Assembly (NCBI RefSeq): GCF_032118995.1
Contig: NC_092648.1
Coordinates: 19,620,450-19,684,449, forward strand
Direction of reading: 5' to 3'
Length of the DNA stretch: 64,000 nucleotides
DNA from: Asterias amurensis
Taxonomy: Eukaryota > Echinodermata > Asteroidea > Forcipulatida > Asteriidae
This document shows positions 1-12,500 of this stretch, piece by piece. Made by a program: the position numbers and the translations under genes. The notes below the pieces were generated by a model. That model was not told where the DNA came from. It worked only from the letters and a program-made list of their open reading frames with translations, and did not search any database. Position 1 is the first letter of the stretch. Every line of letters starts with the position of its first letter.

Positions 1-303
1 TGTATAGGGTACCTAGATGTATGCCTTTTTTTTCTTTCTTTTTTTTTCTTTTGAGTGGAGCTCTAAGACTCCGTTTATTCGTCACCAGTGAAAACAAAGT
101 ACAAACAACTTCAATGGAACATTAACACATACTGTTAGAACAATACATTAAGGATACAAGAGGCTAGTTAAAAGACAATGAACAAAGGTGATATTACATA
201 TGCCTTTCTTATACGTTTTCAGTTTTGTTAAATACATTCTTAGACTATGTAAATAGAAAAAGAGGAATTGTTGGGATAATATTATTTTATGTTTCGTTTA
301 CAG
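1..303 (+). other. PCSK2: Intron of the PCSK2 gene (3' part)
   Basis: No coding signal is seen. The block ends in a pyrimidine-containing tract and AG at 302-303, which serves as the acceptor for the terminal PCSK2 exon. The upstream exons lie outside the window. Confidence 0.7.
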
Positions 304-1120
304 TCAAGTTCCAGATGGTCAGTCTGGCGAGAAGTTGGTCCTCCGCCTCAATACCGACGCCTGCGACGGCCAGGACAACATGGTCAACTACATTGAACAC
401 ACCCAGGCCATCATCACCATCAACAGCACACGCCGAGGTGACGTCACCATCCACCTGACCTCCCCAATGGGTACCAGCAGTATCCTCCTGAGCGAGAGAC
501 CAGGGGACAATGACGTCATTGATGGGTTCCAACGCTGGCCGTTCATGACGTCACACACATGGGGTGAAGATCCAAGAGGAGAGTGGGTCCTGGAGGTAGC
601 CATGGCCGACGGTAGCCCACACACCGCAACCCTCACCGAGTGGACCCTGGTCCTCCACGGTACCAAAGAAGCCACGTACATCGAGGAAGCCAAGTCCAAG
701 TCCAGCTGCAAGCAGGCTGTTCTAGAAGCATTCAAGGTGCAGGAACAGGAAGAGTTGGAACACGCCAAGATGGACGCCCAGAACAGCAAGCCTGACTCCA
801 TTGATCTCTCTAAGGAAGTCGAACTCCTCAAGAGCCTTGAGGGCGCCATTGAAGATGAAACAGAGGAGGAACTGGGACAAGCAATTGACGAGAAAGATAG
901 TGACCTCCCACCCTTCTCACCGGAAGATGTACTGCCCAAAGAGGAAGACTCGTACTACTACCGCGATGCCGATGAGTCCACTTCATGGTACGGGGAAAAC
1001 GAGGTTCCATACGGCAGTGACATCAGCAGAGATACCTGGGAGGATCCTGAAGTCTGGGAGAAATTAGAGGAGTTATTTGACGAGAAGTACGGGCGGCAAA
1101 AACTATCGTACCCGTATTAG
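304..1120 (+). CDS. PCSK2: Neuroendocrine (prohormone) convertase 2, terminal exon: end of P domain and acidic tail
   Basis: PC2 is a subtilisin/kexin-type serine protease that cleaves prohormones at dibasic sites in dense-core secretory granules. Only the last coding exon is here (one base finishing a split codon, then 271 codons and a TAG stop). The first ~110 residues are the C-terminal part of the P (Homo B) domain. Diagnostic strings are KLVLRLNTDACDG, TRRGDV, LTSPMGTSSILLSERP, WPFMTSHTWGEDPRG and LTEWTLVLHGT, which match PC2 better than PC1/3 or furin. After the P domain comes a tail of roughly 145 residues, very rich in Glu and Asp; vertebrate PC2 has only about 45 residues there. The tail keeps the E-E-L-E type helix seen in PC2 but is extended with acidic and Tyr-rich segments. 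The catalytic domain and propeptide are outside the window. The acceptor is at 302-303. A downstream in-frame TTG at 335 is not the start, because the reading frame continues upstream to the splice site. Confidence 0.92.
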
Positions 1121-1595
1121 AGGGGCAACAACCATTCTTGGTTTGGCTCGAGGTGGGTTTATAGAAAAGTTCCACAGATGAAAGTTGATTTTGGTTTTCA
1201 GTAATAATTCGTCCATGCAAGTCCAACAAAAATTTCGACCACAATAGAAACTATAATAATATTTTTTAATATTTCTATAGTTGAGAAAAAAACAATTTGG
1301 TTTAAAAGATTTTAAACAACCTTTACAATCGTTGCCAAAAGCCATTGGAAAACCAAACATCTAATTCTGTAAATTGCAGTTAAAATTCAAAGTGAACATT
1401 TGCACCAAACGACATTCCACATTTGGTTTTTATGTTTTTAACCAGCTTGGAGGGTGACAAACGTTTTTTAACAGTTCTGTTTTTATTTTTTTCATTTATT
1501 TTCCTGTTCACTTGTTCAGTATTTTTATTTAACCAGTAAATTAAACCATCGAAATTAGATATGCATGAGTGGTTGAATAAGTAATTAAGTATTTT

Positions 1596-1601
1596 AATAA
1601 A
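1596..1601 (+). terminator. PCSK2: Putative poly(A) signal of PCSK2
   Basis: A canonical AATAAA lies about 475 bases after the PCSK2 stop codon. Another AATAAA-like site follows near 1738. Which one is used cannot be told from sequence alone. Confidence 0.4.
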
Positions 1602-2026
1602 ATATAAACCTAGATTAGTGGCCCGGGGCCCTTGGGTGATTCCGTACAGTAGGTATTGATAAACAAAGACACTCTTAATGAACCACGGCTGTAAAAGTAG
1701 TCTGAGGTAGAGTGTGTTCCATTTTATCACAGCGAATGAATAAAAGCACAACACGACATGTATCAACGACATGGATCACCTCGAACTTCCACTTTAATAT
1801 TTTGTGATGGATTAATCCCATACTTTACTATATCAAAACAAAATCTTAACAACAACATACCGCACAGGGTATTACCGGGACAGCTGTGAAAATGATTGCG
1901 GGATCCAAACTTGTATTCAGTTGTTCTGTTCGTTTTAATCCATCATGCAATAACTGCTTAAAAATAAGGCTTCATGTGCGCCGGGAGGGAAGGGTGTCAA
2001 TAGCCGGTATGTTCTGGGAGTGTGTC

Positions 2027-2215
2027 TGATTTCAGAGAGCTGCTTAAGCACAAAAAGTAGCTTAACATGATAAAATAATGTTTACGGCTATACCAGCCAA
2101 AGTACCATGCCACATGTATATTTTGTGACTGATATCCTGCTTTGTTTTGCTTAGCAGAAAGGTGTTAAGCACAATGCTCTGCTTAAGCAGCTCTAGGGAA
2201 TTGATGTTGGCATTT
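2027..2215. repeat. Palindromic 'GCTGCTTAAGCA' repeat, divergent copy
   Basis: The left edge has gagctgcttaagcacaaa and the right edge carries its inverse, so the unit folds back on itself. The same family appears at 4427-4590, 40247-40463, 45228-45400, 46795-46938, 48587-48842 and in part near 50520-50650. Confidence 0.6.
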
Positions 2216-4426
2216 TTAGATTTGGTTGACACTATAGCAGTGCGCTGTTTGGTTTGGGTCTACACAGACAGTGTATCAAAGCCAATGTCATGCTATAAAT
2301 GTGTCCACTATATCTCAAAAATGGCTGATGGAAGTAGATCTGATCATAATAGAGAAAGGTAATTGTCTGATGGTGTGTAGTTTACATGCAACAATGCAGC
2401 ATTGTCGTATAGGTATGGAGATGCTGTGAAACAACATGCAGCTATCCTTTAACAATGTAGCAGGGCTATTTGTTAGGTATGTAGTTTGTATTTCGTATTG
2501 GAGATTCAATATTGCTCAATTCATTTCACCTTGATTGATTGATTCCAACTCATATCGTCCTATATGAAATCGAAGTGTAAGACGCTCTTCCTTGTAAATA
2601 TAAATAAATATGGGATATAATATGTCTACGAAATGATATATTTGTAATTAATAGAAAAATTATAGCTATGCTTTCTTTAAAGCGACCAAACAATACAACA
2701 AATGGTATTAACTAAATATTTATTTCTTTATTAGGGATGTTTTTGAGGAAGTAAGCATGACCAATTTCATATTGATGTAAAGTTGAATGTTTATTTCATC
2801 AGACAGTAAATGTGCACATTTTCACATTGCTGTTTGAGGGGAAAAGCTCGCAAACACAAGAGCAAGGGGGTAGGGAACCATACCGGTACCATACAATAAT
2901 TTATGTGGAAGTCACAGATTTAACAAAAGAAAGTGCTGATGTATTTCAAAGGGAGCTTTTTGTTGAATTTTTTTAATGAAATCTACACAGAAGTTATACA
3001 ATTGCAGCTGGAGATAAAGTTAAGGAGATTTATTGTTCTAATTTCATAATCCCTCATTATAAACTCGGTTCATTTGATTTGAACGCAAGAGCATTTTTCG
3101 AATGCTGATTTTCTTGTTCAACTATCTTCCTCTTTGAAACTTAAAATCCTGTACGGCATGTACTTAATGATAAGCCACGTCTTTGTCTTTAGCGTAGAAA
3201 AGCTTAAGTTAATTTCATATAATTATTGCAAATGGCATTTACTATGAACCATGGATTTCATCCATGCTAGAACTATCAGTGAAGAAAGACTAAAAACTAT
3301 ACAAGTCCGGCGTAAAAAAATATGTTTCATTAAAGCGAGACGGGCGCAATATTTAAACAAATGAATTACATCAAGATTACTGGACCCTTTTTAATTGATA
3401 TATATTTTTGCATGACCTAACTTGTATAATACCGTAAGGTAATAGTCTAGGGGCGGCACTCCTTTTAAAAAGTGACAAAAATCAAGTGTTCAGTCTATTT
3501 CAAAATGTACCGACAATTGGGCGACCCGTAGATGAACTTGTCCGTTCAGTTTGGGTCTCATTTCATTTACTATCCTGTTCTTTGAAATAGAATTCTTGCC
3601 AGATTTAAATAAGTGCCGCTAAATTAAAATAAAAATTAGCATAAAGCGTCTTGTGATAGCTGTATATGTTTATAAATGTTATAAACAAAATAAAATATTA
3701 TTCTAAAAGAGTATATTGTAAATCTGTCATATTAAAATCTAAATGGTGTTGTAAAATTTGTAAAAGGCAACAAATTAAATTTAGGAGCAAAGCATGCTGT
3801 ATTATAATACGCTATACGAAAGGTAAACTAATTGTGTAAACATCGATGCTTGCTCGCAGAAATTTGTAATAATTGAGAATTTTTAACTAACAAATTATCA
3901 GTTATATTAGACACTAATTATATAAATACTTGCAGATAATATTAATATAATAATAAATAATTACTGGTAAATTTAATATAAACGCAACGCCACACGGCGT
4001 TACAGACAGCCATATATCTTTGCATATTAAACTCGATTCGGTTTAGTGAAAACAAAACAAAGATGTCACGAAGTATTTCTAATCACTTTCGTTGGCATTA
4101 CGTCAAAGTATAATTGTAAGCCACCATTCCTTGATACACAAGTGTTTTCTTTGAAGAAAGAAATGCTGAGATGCACTTCTCTCTCATCATTTTGTTGAAA
4201 TTTCTTGACGAGGAAACTTAAGAGTGGTAATGGGTTTAATTATTAGCTTGTGGTTTGTTCTGATTGCAACTTTATATATCAACACTAAGTTCCTGAAAAT
4301 CTCCCTCTGAAACATGTCAAGACTTTATAATCAGTGTGATCATTCTTCTTTAACATAATCAAGCTGCGTGGTTAGTTGAGTTTGCTTCGCGTGGGTTTTA
4401 CGTGCATGGCTTCCAGGACCAAATTT

Positions 4427-4590
4427 AATAGAGCTGTTTAATTTAAGCACAGAAAGTACCTAAGCACAAGAAGGCACGCTAACCAGAATAAGGTAACTTG
4501 CTGGGAACAATGTCACAATGTACAATCTATGGCTGTATCCTGCTTGTTTAAATTTGCTTAGCAGAAATTCTGCTCTTTGAAATTTGGCCC
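4427..4590. repeat. Palindromic 'GCTGCTTAAGCA' repeat, divergent copy
   Basis: The left side reads tttaatagagctg with aagcacagaaag, and the right side reads tttgcttagcagaaa with aaatttggccc. It belongs to the same family as the better copies at 40247 and 48587. Confidence 0.55.
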
Positions 4591-4821
4591 TGATTAATTT
4601 TGATTTATTAGGCATTAATCACAATCATAATTGCTGTGTGGATAAATCATGTTCTATATTATATTGATCTATTAATATATATTAGTTGAAGCACTTAATT
4701 CGGTGTGTGAGTGTCTTTTTGTATTTGGTGATCAATATTTCTTAGTATTGCAGCGTGGTAGATGGTGTTGGGAACTGGGATATACCCCTTGTTTGGTTCG
4801 GAAAACGAAGCCGTCGTTCAT

Positions 4822-5186
4822 TTAAGACACAAAGCACTATTGGTAATTGCTCACTTGGTCAATCTCAACATATGCACAAAATAACAAACCTGTGAAAATT
4901 TACCTCAATATTGGTCGTCAAAGTTGCGAGATAATAATGAAAGAAAAAACACCCCTGCCACACAGAGTTGTGTGCTTTCATATGCTTGATTTCGAGACCT
5001 CAAATTCTAAATCCGGGGTCTCGAAGTCAAATTCGTGGAAAATTACTTCTTTCTCGAAAACTATTTAGAGGGAGCCGTTTCTCACAATGTTTTATACTAT
5101 CAACAGCTCCCCATTACGCGTTACCAAGAAAGATTTTATGCTAATAATTATTTTGAGTAATTACCAATAGTGTCCACTGCCTTTTA
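4822..5186. mobile_element. TTAA-type MITE, family 1
   Basis: A short palindromic element without a transposase. Family hallmarks are ends reading AAAGGCAGTGGACACTATTGG and its inverse next to TTAA, plus internal ggagccgtttctcacaatg, cctgtgaaaatt and a central inverted ggtctcgaa/ttcgagacc pair. In this copy the left end is decayed (ttaagacacaaagcactatt) while the right end retains caatagtgtccactgcc. TTAA targets are typical of piggyBac and Kolobok elements; the family assignment is an inference. Confidence 0.75.
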
Positions 5187-6536
5187 GAAAGTGCAGCGCA
5201 CTTACACGCGCTTATCTTGTCCGCCATTTTGGGAGTCAAAATTGTAAATATTGAGAATGGCAAGCTCACCCCTTCCCTCCTTCACAAATATATTTCCCCC
5301 ACAAAACTTCCACAAACGAAAACAGTCTAACCATCCACGGACTATATAAAAAAATATTAAGAATAAAACACGCGCTTACAATCATGTTTATGGTATTAAG
5401 TTTTTCATTATATTTATTTAATCTCATAAGACTTTTTATAAACAGGTTTTTCCCCATGGTTAATATTTTGAGCACTCCAGATATCAAAGTTGTTTTCTTT
5501 TTAAGTACATTCGGTTTTGAATTGAAACAATGATTTATAAACGACCAGAATGCAGTTGTTTAGTTTTACAAAGAATGTTGCAGTTTTGGAATGTGAATTA
5601 ATTTACAAGATCTTTTACATTTATAACAACATGAATATAAAGCATGAATGCATCGCCAATTTCATAATAAATTATGTTTTGTTTCAGAAAGTTCTCTTAA
5701 TTAAATGAAACGACCGTGGCTCAGAGCAAGCACAATTTGATATCAAATCGTTCATTATAGCAATCATTTTAGCTTTGCTTTGGGTTTTGAAAAGAACCGG
5801 TCTATTAGAACCAACACTACTCATAAGAAATGTTCACATGGTGTTACCATAAACCTCACCTAACTTCCAGCATGCAAAGTTTCAAACCCTACGTAAAAAA
5901 GTGGATGATAAATTATTTTGGTTTTACCCTTACCAGGTTTTTTTTTCACAGGACTTGGGAAAGTATAAAATACAGTGCTTTTTACACACATCCCTGTATG
6001 GGTTACACCAAATGAAATGATATCAGTAACCATTTCCTTTTTAAAGATTCCATGATTGTATGGCGTGTAAGTAACACAGTTTGCGGTAGTTTTTCATGAT
6101 GTTTAGGCTATATATAAAACAAAAATTCACATTATTGGAAAAATTGCTTGCTAGAGCCTATAAACACTTGATTCATTATTTGAAACATGAACATCATGAG
6201 ACAGCAAGTTTCACTGTAAGGCGTGTAATGAGTTCAACAAGTTTAGATCCGTAATGAGAAACAACTTTACTTAAAAAACTTCGAAATTTGTTTACATATT
6301 TTTTATAACTTTTTTTTCCTTTTGAAAATTAAATTGTACATGATGCTTATCTGCCACTTTTACGAATTTCATGATTTTGATCATATATTAATTTCCACAG
6401 ATAAATTCACTGCAGCCAAGTTTTTATGAGCATGAACCTTAGAAACATGATGAATACGTGAATATTCAATTGAGCACATGATTATTCATGAATGCATGAA
6501 TACTAAACAGTGCATACAATGGCTAGGTGATCCAAA

Positions 6537-9500
6537 TTATTCAGTCTCAAAGGTGCAGATCGTAAGACCAGCTGAAATCTGTAATCGTTCGTTGTACACT
6601 GGAGCCACCCGCATCTGTGCGGCATGTTTCCTCTCCGCAGCCAGGCCGTGCTCCCGGGCTGTCTTGGCATCTTCCACGGCTCTCATGGCTCGCACTTTCT
6701 CGGCTGGGCATGGAGAAAAGGGAGGCATTTCAACCCATGGGCGAGGAGAGGATCTTCGACGTCGGCTTTTGTCTATGACTGAAAGAGGACACGGAAAGTT
6801 ATGGGTATGTGAACGCCTGATTTAAGGAATGTGGTGCAAGACCTACATGTATAGTAAGCAAATATCACACCTTTGAAATGTTCGACCAAGTTTTTTTGTA
6901 TGTTTATTTTTAAGATCTTGAACAGAATAACTCAGTATGGAATTAATGGACACAAGAATATAGACTGTGTGCAAGACTTGCACTTATAGCTCCATTAGCA
7001 GTTTTACGTGGACGCGATTTTGTTTCAAACGGTTGTGCTGTTTCGGGTTTAGTAGGGTTTTTTGTTTTTGTTGTTTAAGAACTTTGGCTAAAAATAATCT
7101 AAACAGAATATGATTCCTAAGAAAAAAAACCAGCTTTCGTTCGATAACGATCACGCGCGAGACTTGCAAATTCCATTTTCAGGGGAAAGTTTGAAACATC
7201 AACTCCGTGGCAAATCATTGGTTTAATAAACCATATTGGTTTCACCCAATTCACCCCAATTTACCTAGAATTCCCTTCGGAGTTGGTGACGATTTTGGTT
7301 TGGTTTTGCAGCATTTGGGTAGAATGACCGAGTCTCGGACATTCCTTAGAGATGAGTTCTGGACGATGAATGCCGTCATGAGAAGCGAATCACCGTCTGC
7401 AAAACTCACTGATGGTCGCTCTTCTCCCATCATACCAATAGGTTTGTCTTGGGCAACAGTTGGCTTGGTCCCTGCACAATAAAGCCATGCAAATTTATTG
7501 TCAAAACTATCATAAGTACGATTTGAAACTTCGCAAGATGGAAGAATAACTAAGGGAGGTTCGCGGTAACACCATGTGAGGGGGGAGTGGGGGTGAAGTG
7601 TTTAAAATGATGATGATGATGACAAAAACGGTTATAAAGATATTTTAAAGAAACATGAGGTGAAAAATCAAATTAGATTTGAAATATTCACCTTCTGTTT
7701 TAGCAGGTTGACTCATAGGACATTCTTCTGGGATGGTAGTCGTCAACTCTTTGGTATGTCCACCAGGACCAACTTGTTGTAGTTGAGTGGCCTCTAACAG
7801 CTCCGGTGTTGCTGCCTCATTCGGTTTCGGAGTTTGAAGCAGAGTTACTGACTTACTGCATGGATCAGGTTGAGGTTGTGGTGTCATGTCGTTTTGGGTT
7901 TTAGACGGAATTGTCTGCAATGAAACTCGTTGAGTTTGTTGTTGGATTGACTTTGCCCATTCACTTCTTTTGAAAAGCAAACCCGGTTTCATCGGAACCA
8001 AAGGTGCTTGAGTCTGTAGAAAAGGAGTCGATCTAGAGTTATTCGATTCAATAATCTGCTGCTCTGGTCGCGACTTTCCAGGTCCGATGGCGGGGGAAGA
8101 TACTGACAAAGGTGAACTGGACACTTCAGATGGTATTGGCTTGGTAGACTGCTGAGTTTGAGTTGGTCCATAAAACCAATGAGATTGCTGGGGTGGTTTG
8201 GACACTTCCTCAGATGGTATTGGCTTACTAGACTGCTGAAGTTGAGTTGGTCCATAAAACCAATGAGACTGCTGAGGTGGCTGGGACACTTCATATGTAA
8301 TTGTCTCGGCAGACTGCTGAAGTTGAGTTGGTCCATTATACAGTGGAGGCTGCTTAGGTGGTTTGGACACTTCCACATATGGTATTGGCTTACTAAACTG
8401 CTGAAGTTGAGTGGGTCCATAAAACCAATGAGACTGCTGAGGTGGCTGGGACACTTCAGATGTAATTGTCTCGGCAGACTGCTGAAGTTGAGTTGGTCCA
8501 TTATACAGTGGAGGCTGCTTAGGTGGTTTGGACACTTCCTCTGATGGTATTGGCTTACTAGACTGCTGAAGTTGAGAGGTTCCATAAAACCAATGAGACT
8601 GCTGAGGTGGCTTGGACACTTCATATGTTACTGGCTCGGCAGACTGCTGAAGTTGAGTTGGTCCATTACATCGTGTAGATTGCTGAGATGGCTTTGACAC
8701 TTCAGATTGTATTGGTTTGGCAGAACGCTGAATTTGAGTTGGTCTATTGTACAGTGGAGGCTGCTGAGGTGGCTTTGACACTTCCTCAGATGGTTTCGGC
8801 TTGGTAAACTGCTGAAGTTGAGTTGGTCCATTATACAGTGGAGGCTGCTGAGATGGCTTGGACACTTCAAATGTTTTTTGCTCGGTAGAATTCTGAGTTT
8901 GACTGGCTCCATTATACAGTGGAGGCTGCTGAGGTGGCTTTGACACTTCAGTTGGTATTGGTTCGGCAGACTGCTGAGTTTGAGTTGGTCCGTTATACAG
9001 TGGAGGTTGCTGAGATGGCTTGGACACGTCAGATGGTATTAGCTTGGCAGACTGCTTAGTTTGACTGGCTCCGTTATACAGTGGAGGCTGCTGAGATGGC
9101 TTGGACACTTCAGATGGTGTTGGTTTTGCAGACTGCTGCATTTGAGTAGGTCCATTATGCAGTGGAGGCTGCTGAGATGGCTTGGACACTTCAAATGGTT
9201 TTTGCTCGGTAGAATTCTGAGTTAGACCGGTTCCATCATACAGTGGAGGCTGCTGAGGTGGCTTTGACACTTCATTTGGTATTGGTTTGGCAGACTGCTG
9301 CATTGGAATTGGTCCATTATACAGTCGAGGCTGCTGAGATGGCTTGGACACTTCAGATGGTGTTGGCTTTGCAGACTGCTGCATTTGAGTTGGTCCATTA
9401 TACAGTGGAGGCTGCTGAGGTGGCTTGGACACTTCAGATGGTACAAGCTTGACAGACTGCTCAGTTTGACTGGCTCCATTATACAATGGAGGCTGCTGAG

Positions 9501-12500
9501 GTGATTTGGACGCGTCAGATGGTATTGGCTTTGCAGACTGCTGAGTGTGAGTTGGTCCATTATACAATGGAGGCTGTTGAGGTGGCTTGGACACTTCAGA
9601 TGTTATAAGCTTAGCAGAATGCTGATTTTGAGTTGGTCCCTTATACAGTGGAGACGCTTCAGATGACATTGGTTTTGGTGACTGCTGAACTTGCTTTGGA
9701 CCATTAGTTGGTGAAGACGGCTGAGTAGGCTTGGATCCTTCATTTGGTGTTGGCTTGTCAGCCTGCTGAACTTGAGCTGATTCATTACATTGCGGAGGCT
9801 GCTTAGTTGGCTTGGAAACTTCAGGTGGTATTGGTTTGGTAGACTGCTGAACCTGAGTTGGTCCACTCCATGGATATGTTATTGGTCCTCCAGACTGCTG
9901 AACTTGACTGGGTACATTGCATTGTGAATGAGGCTGAGGTGGCGTAATCTTTCCAAGTTCAGAAGAGTTCGTCAGTGGATCGATCACTCCAGGTCCAACA
10001 GGTTGTTCAGTCGACTGCACCGGGGTTAGCATTCCAATTGCAGTGTTTTGTGGAGACCGTTGTATCGGCCTTACCCAACTACTCATTCTAAACAGCCAGC
10101 GCGGTTTCATTGGTAACAATGGTCCTGGCGGAGTCTGTAGAATTTGAATCTTCAAATTTGTACAATTTGATTTCATCGTCTGTTGTGCTTGCATAGACTT
10201 TTCAGCTCCGTAAGGTCCTGGGGACTCCTTAACTGGCATTGATCGTTCGTTGCGTCCGATTGGGCATGAAGATATCTGTGGCAGTGGAATGGACCCTTCA
10301 GATGCTATTGGTCTGACAGACTGCTGCATTGGTAAAGATCTACCAGGTACACTGGACTGAGTCAAGGAAGCGATCCCTTCAGCACCATGGGTTTGTGGAG
10401 TTTGTAGCAATTCAGGATGCTCTAATCCTTTAGACTTTGGTGTTGTTTGCTCCAACGGATCATTTTGCTGCGCCATGTCTCCTTTGTTTTGCAAAGAAGA
10501 GTTGAGTTGCCTTTTGGACTGAAAATACTCTTGATTGATTCTTCCATATCCTTTATTCTGCATAGCATACAATGGTATAGACTCTCTGAATGTTATGCCT
10601 ATCGGTTTGGGCTTCAACTGAGTCAACTCCGGCCTTTTATTCAACGTTTGTGACGAAGGAAAACCACCAGATCCTGTTGGTATTTGTGGTTGATGGGCAA
10701 GAACTGGTCTAATGGATGCATTCCGCTGTAAGTTTTTTTGAAGTGAAAGGTACACCCCAGATTCCCTCAATTCCTTCGGCGGTGAGGAATGCGCATGCAG
10801 AAGAGACTCTTGAGCGTGTCCATTATACCAGTGAGATTGCTGAGTTCGCTTGGACACTTGAGAAGGTATTGGCTTGACAGATGGTCGAATATGAGTTCGT
10901 CCATTCTGTTGAGATGGTTTGGACACATCAGATGTTATTGGCTTGGCAGACTGCTGAATTTGACTTGGTCCTTTAAATCGTGGAGAGGCTTTAGATGTCG
11001 TTGGCTTGGTAGACTGCTGAAGAGACCCTTGGCATCCAGTAACACTCGAAGGCTGTTCGAGAAGCACAGTTCTTTCATGTGTCTTCTGATGCGACGGCCG
11101 TGGCACAGAGCTTCCATTTCCAACGATCTGTTGAGGCTGTTGATGAGGAAGTGATCTTCCAGGTATGTTAAGCTCCGGAGAGGGCTGCAAGGTAGCCAAT
11201 GGTCCAGATCGTTTGAATCGTGTTGTCTTCTCTTCTAGAATGGAAGTTTCGGATTTATTATGTTGAGACGACAGCTTTTGAAGTGCAGGCTCTCCATGTG
11301 TCAGCGTGTCCGAAGGAGTCTGTGATGGAACAGGGCTTCCAGATCCATTGGGTTGTGCCGAGTTCAGGTTAGTAGTCACGGATACGATCTCTTCCTCCAA
11401 TGGAGTCTGTGGTTCTTTCTCTTTTTCAGATCCATTGAGCTGTGATAACTTTAGCTCTGAAACGATCGTTTCTAGTTTATCCTTTGAAGATCTATCACAA
11501 ACCTCTGCTTCCAAATGGGGCTGCAATGACGATGTTGAAATTCCAGATTTAGAGTTGTGAGAAGATTCAGATTCAGAGAAGAGTTGAGACGACTTTGGTT
11601 CCGAAACGACAGCTTCTGTTACCGATGAAGACGTCTGGGACAACAAGGTCCCGTCACATACCTCTGGATCACCAAAAGACATTGGTGTTGAACTTTCAGA
11701 CCCAACCGAAAGTACAGGCTTCTGTTCTGAAACGGCGGTTGCATTTGATTCATTTTCCTGACTCGGCTGCTGTTTGGTCACTAGATCCTGTGACGTTTTG
11801 ACAGATTCGGTGGTTGATGTAGACGGCTGTTTTTGCAATGAGCGTCCGGTCGGCAGTAATTCCTGCAGTGTCTCGGTCTCTCTAGAAACATTCTGAACAG
11901 GCTGGTGTGGTATGCCACCATCGGTCTTTGTTTCGGATTCGTCACTTGAATACTCAGCATCCAACAGCGGAGTTTCTGCAAAAGTTAACAAGGAAAAAGA
12001 AAAAGAAACTTTTTTGAAGCATTTGCTGCATGCGTTAAATTAAAAGAGATTTTTATGGCTGTTGGCAAAATGGAATTATGCAAGTTTCTATGTCTCTCTC
12101 TGAACCAAATCTAGATGTTAGTAATGTGGGAACCTGAAAATAGGCCTTGATACTGCCCCTTTCAAGCCATTGGACACTTTTGGTAAACATTATTACCCAA
12201 AGCCCGCACTTCGTGTATCACAACTTATATATAAAGTAACAAACCTGTGAAAATTTAGGCTCAATCGGTCATCGGAGTCGGGAGAAAATAACGGGAAAAC
12301 CCACTCTTGTTTCCGCACTTTTCGCTGTGTCATGACATGTGTTTAAAATAAATCCGTAATTCTCGATATCGAGAATTGATATTGTTTTAATGGTTTCTCA
12401 AAAAGTAAAGCATTTCATGGAATAATATTTCAATAGAAGTCTTTCACCATTACCTTCTGTAAACCCTGCAAGTTATTTGTAAATCTGTGAACTTTAAATT

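Larger units (their letters stand above)
1602..6536. other. Intergenic DNA between the convergent PCSK2 and membrane-protein genes
   Basis: AT-rich DNA without a supported gene on either strand; the short ORFs here have no splice or motif support. It contains two copies of a palindromic 'gctgcttaagca' repeat (2027-2215, 4427-4590) and one TTAA-type MITE (4822-5186). The stretch 2220-4420 shows nothing beyond AT-rich simple sequence. The 3' UTR of the minus-strand gene must end somewhere below 6537, but no clear signal was pinned down. Confidence 0.6.

Noticed and set aside
388-939. 183-codon ORF antisense to PCSK2
   Set aside because: It lies opposite a clearly conserved P-domain exon and has no features of its own.
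8158-8624. Open frames antisense to and out of frame with the repeat exon (also 9222-9560 and others)
   Set aside because: Shadows of the P/Q-rich coding repeats in exon 3, as expected from an 81-base stop-free period.
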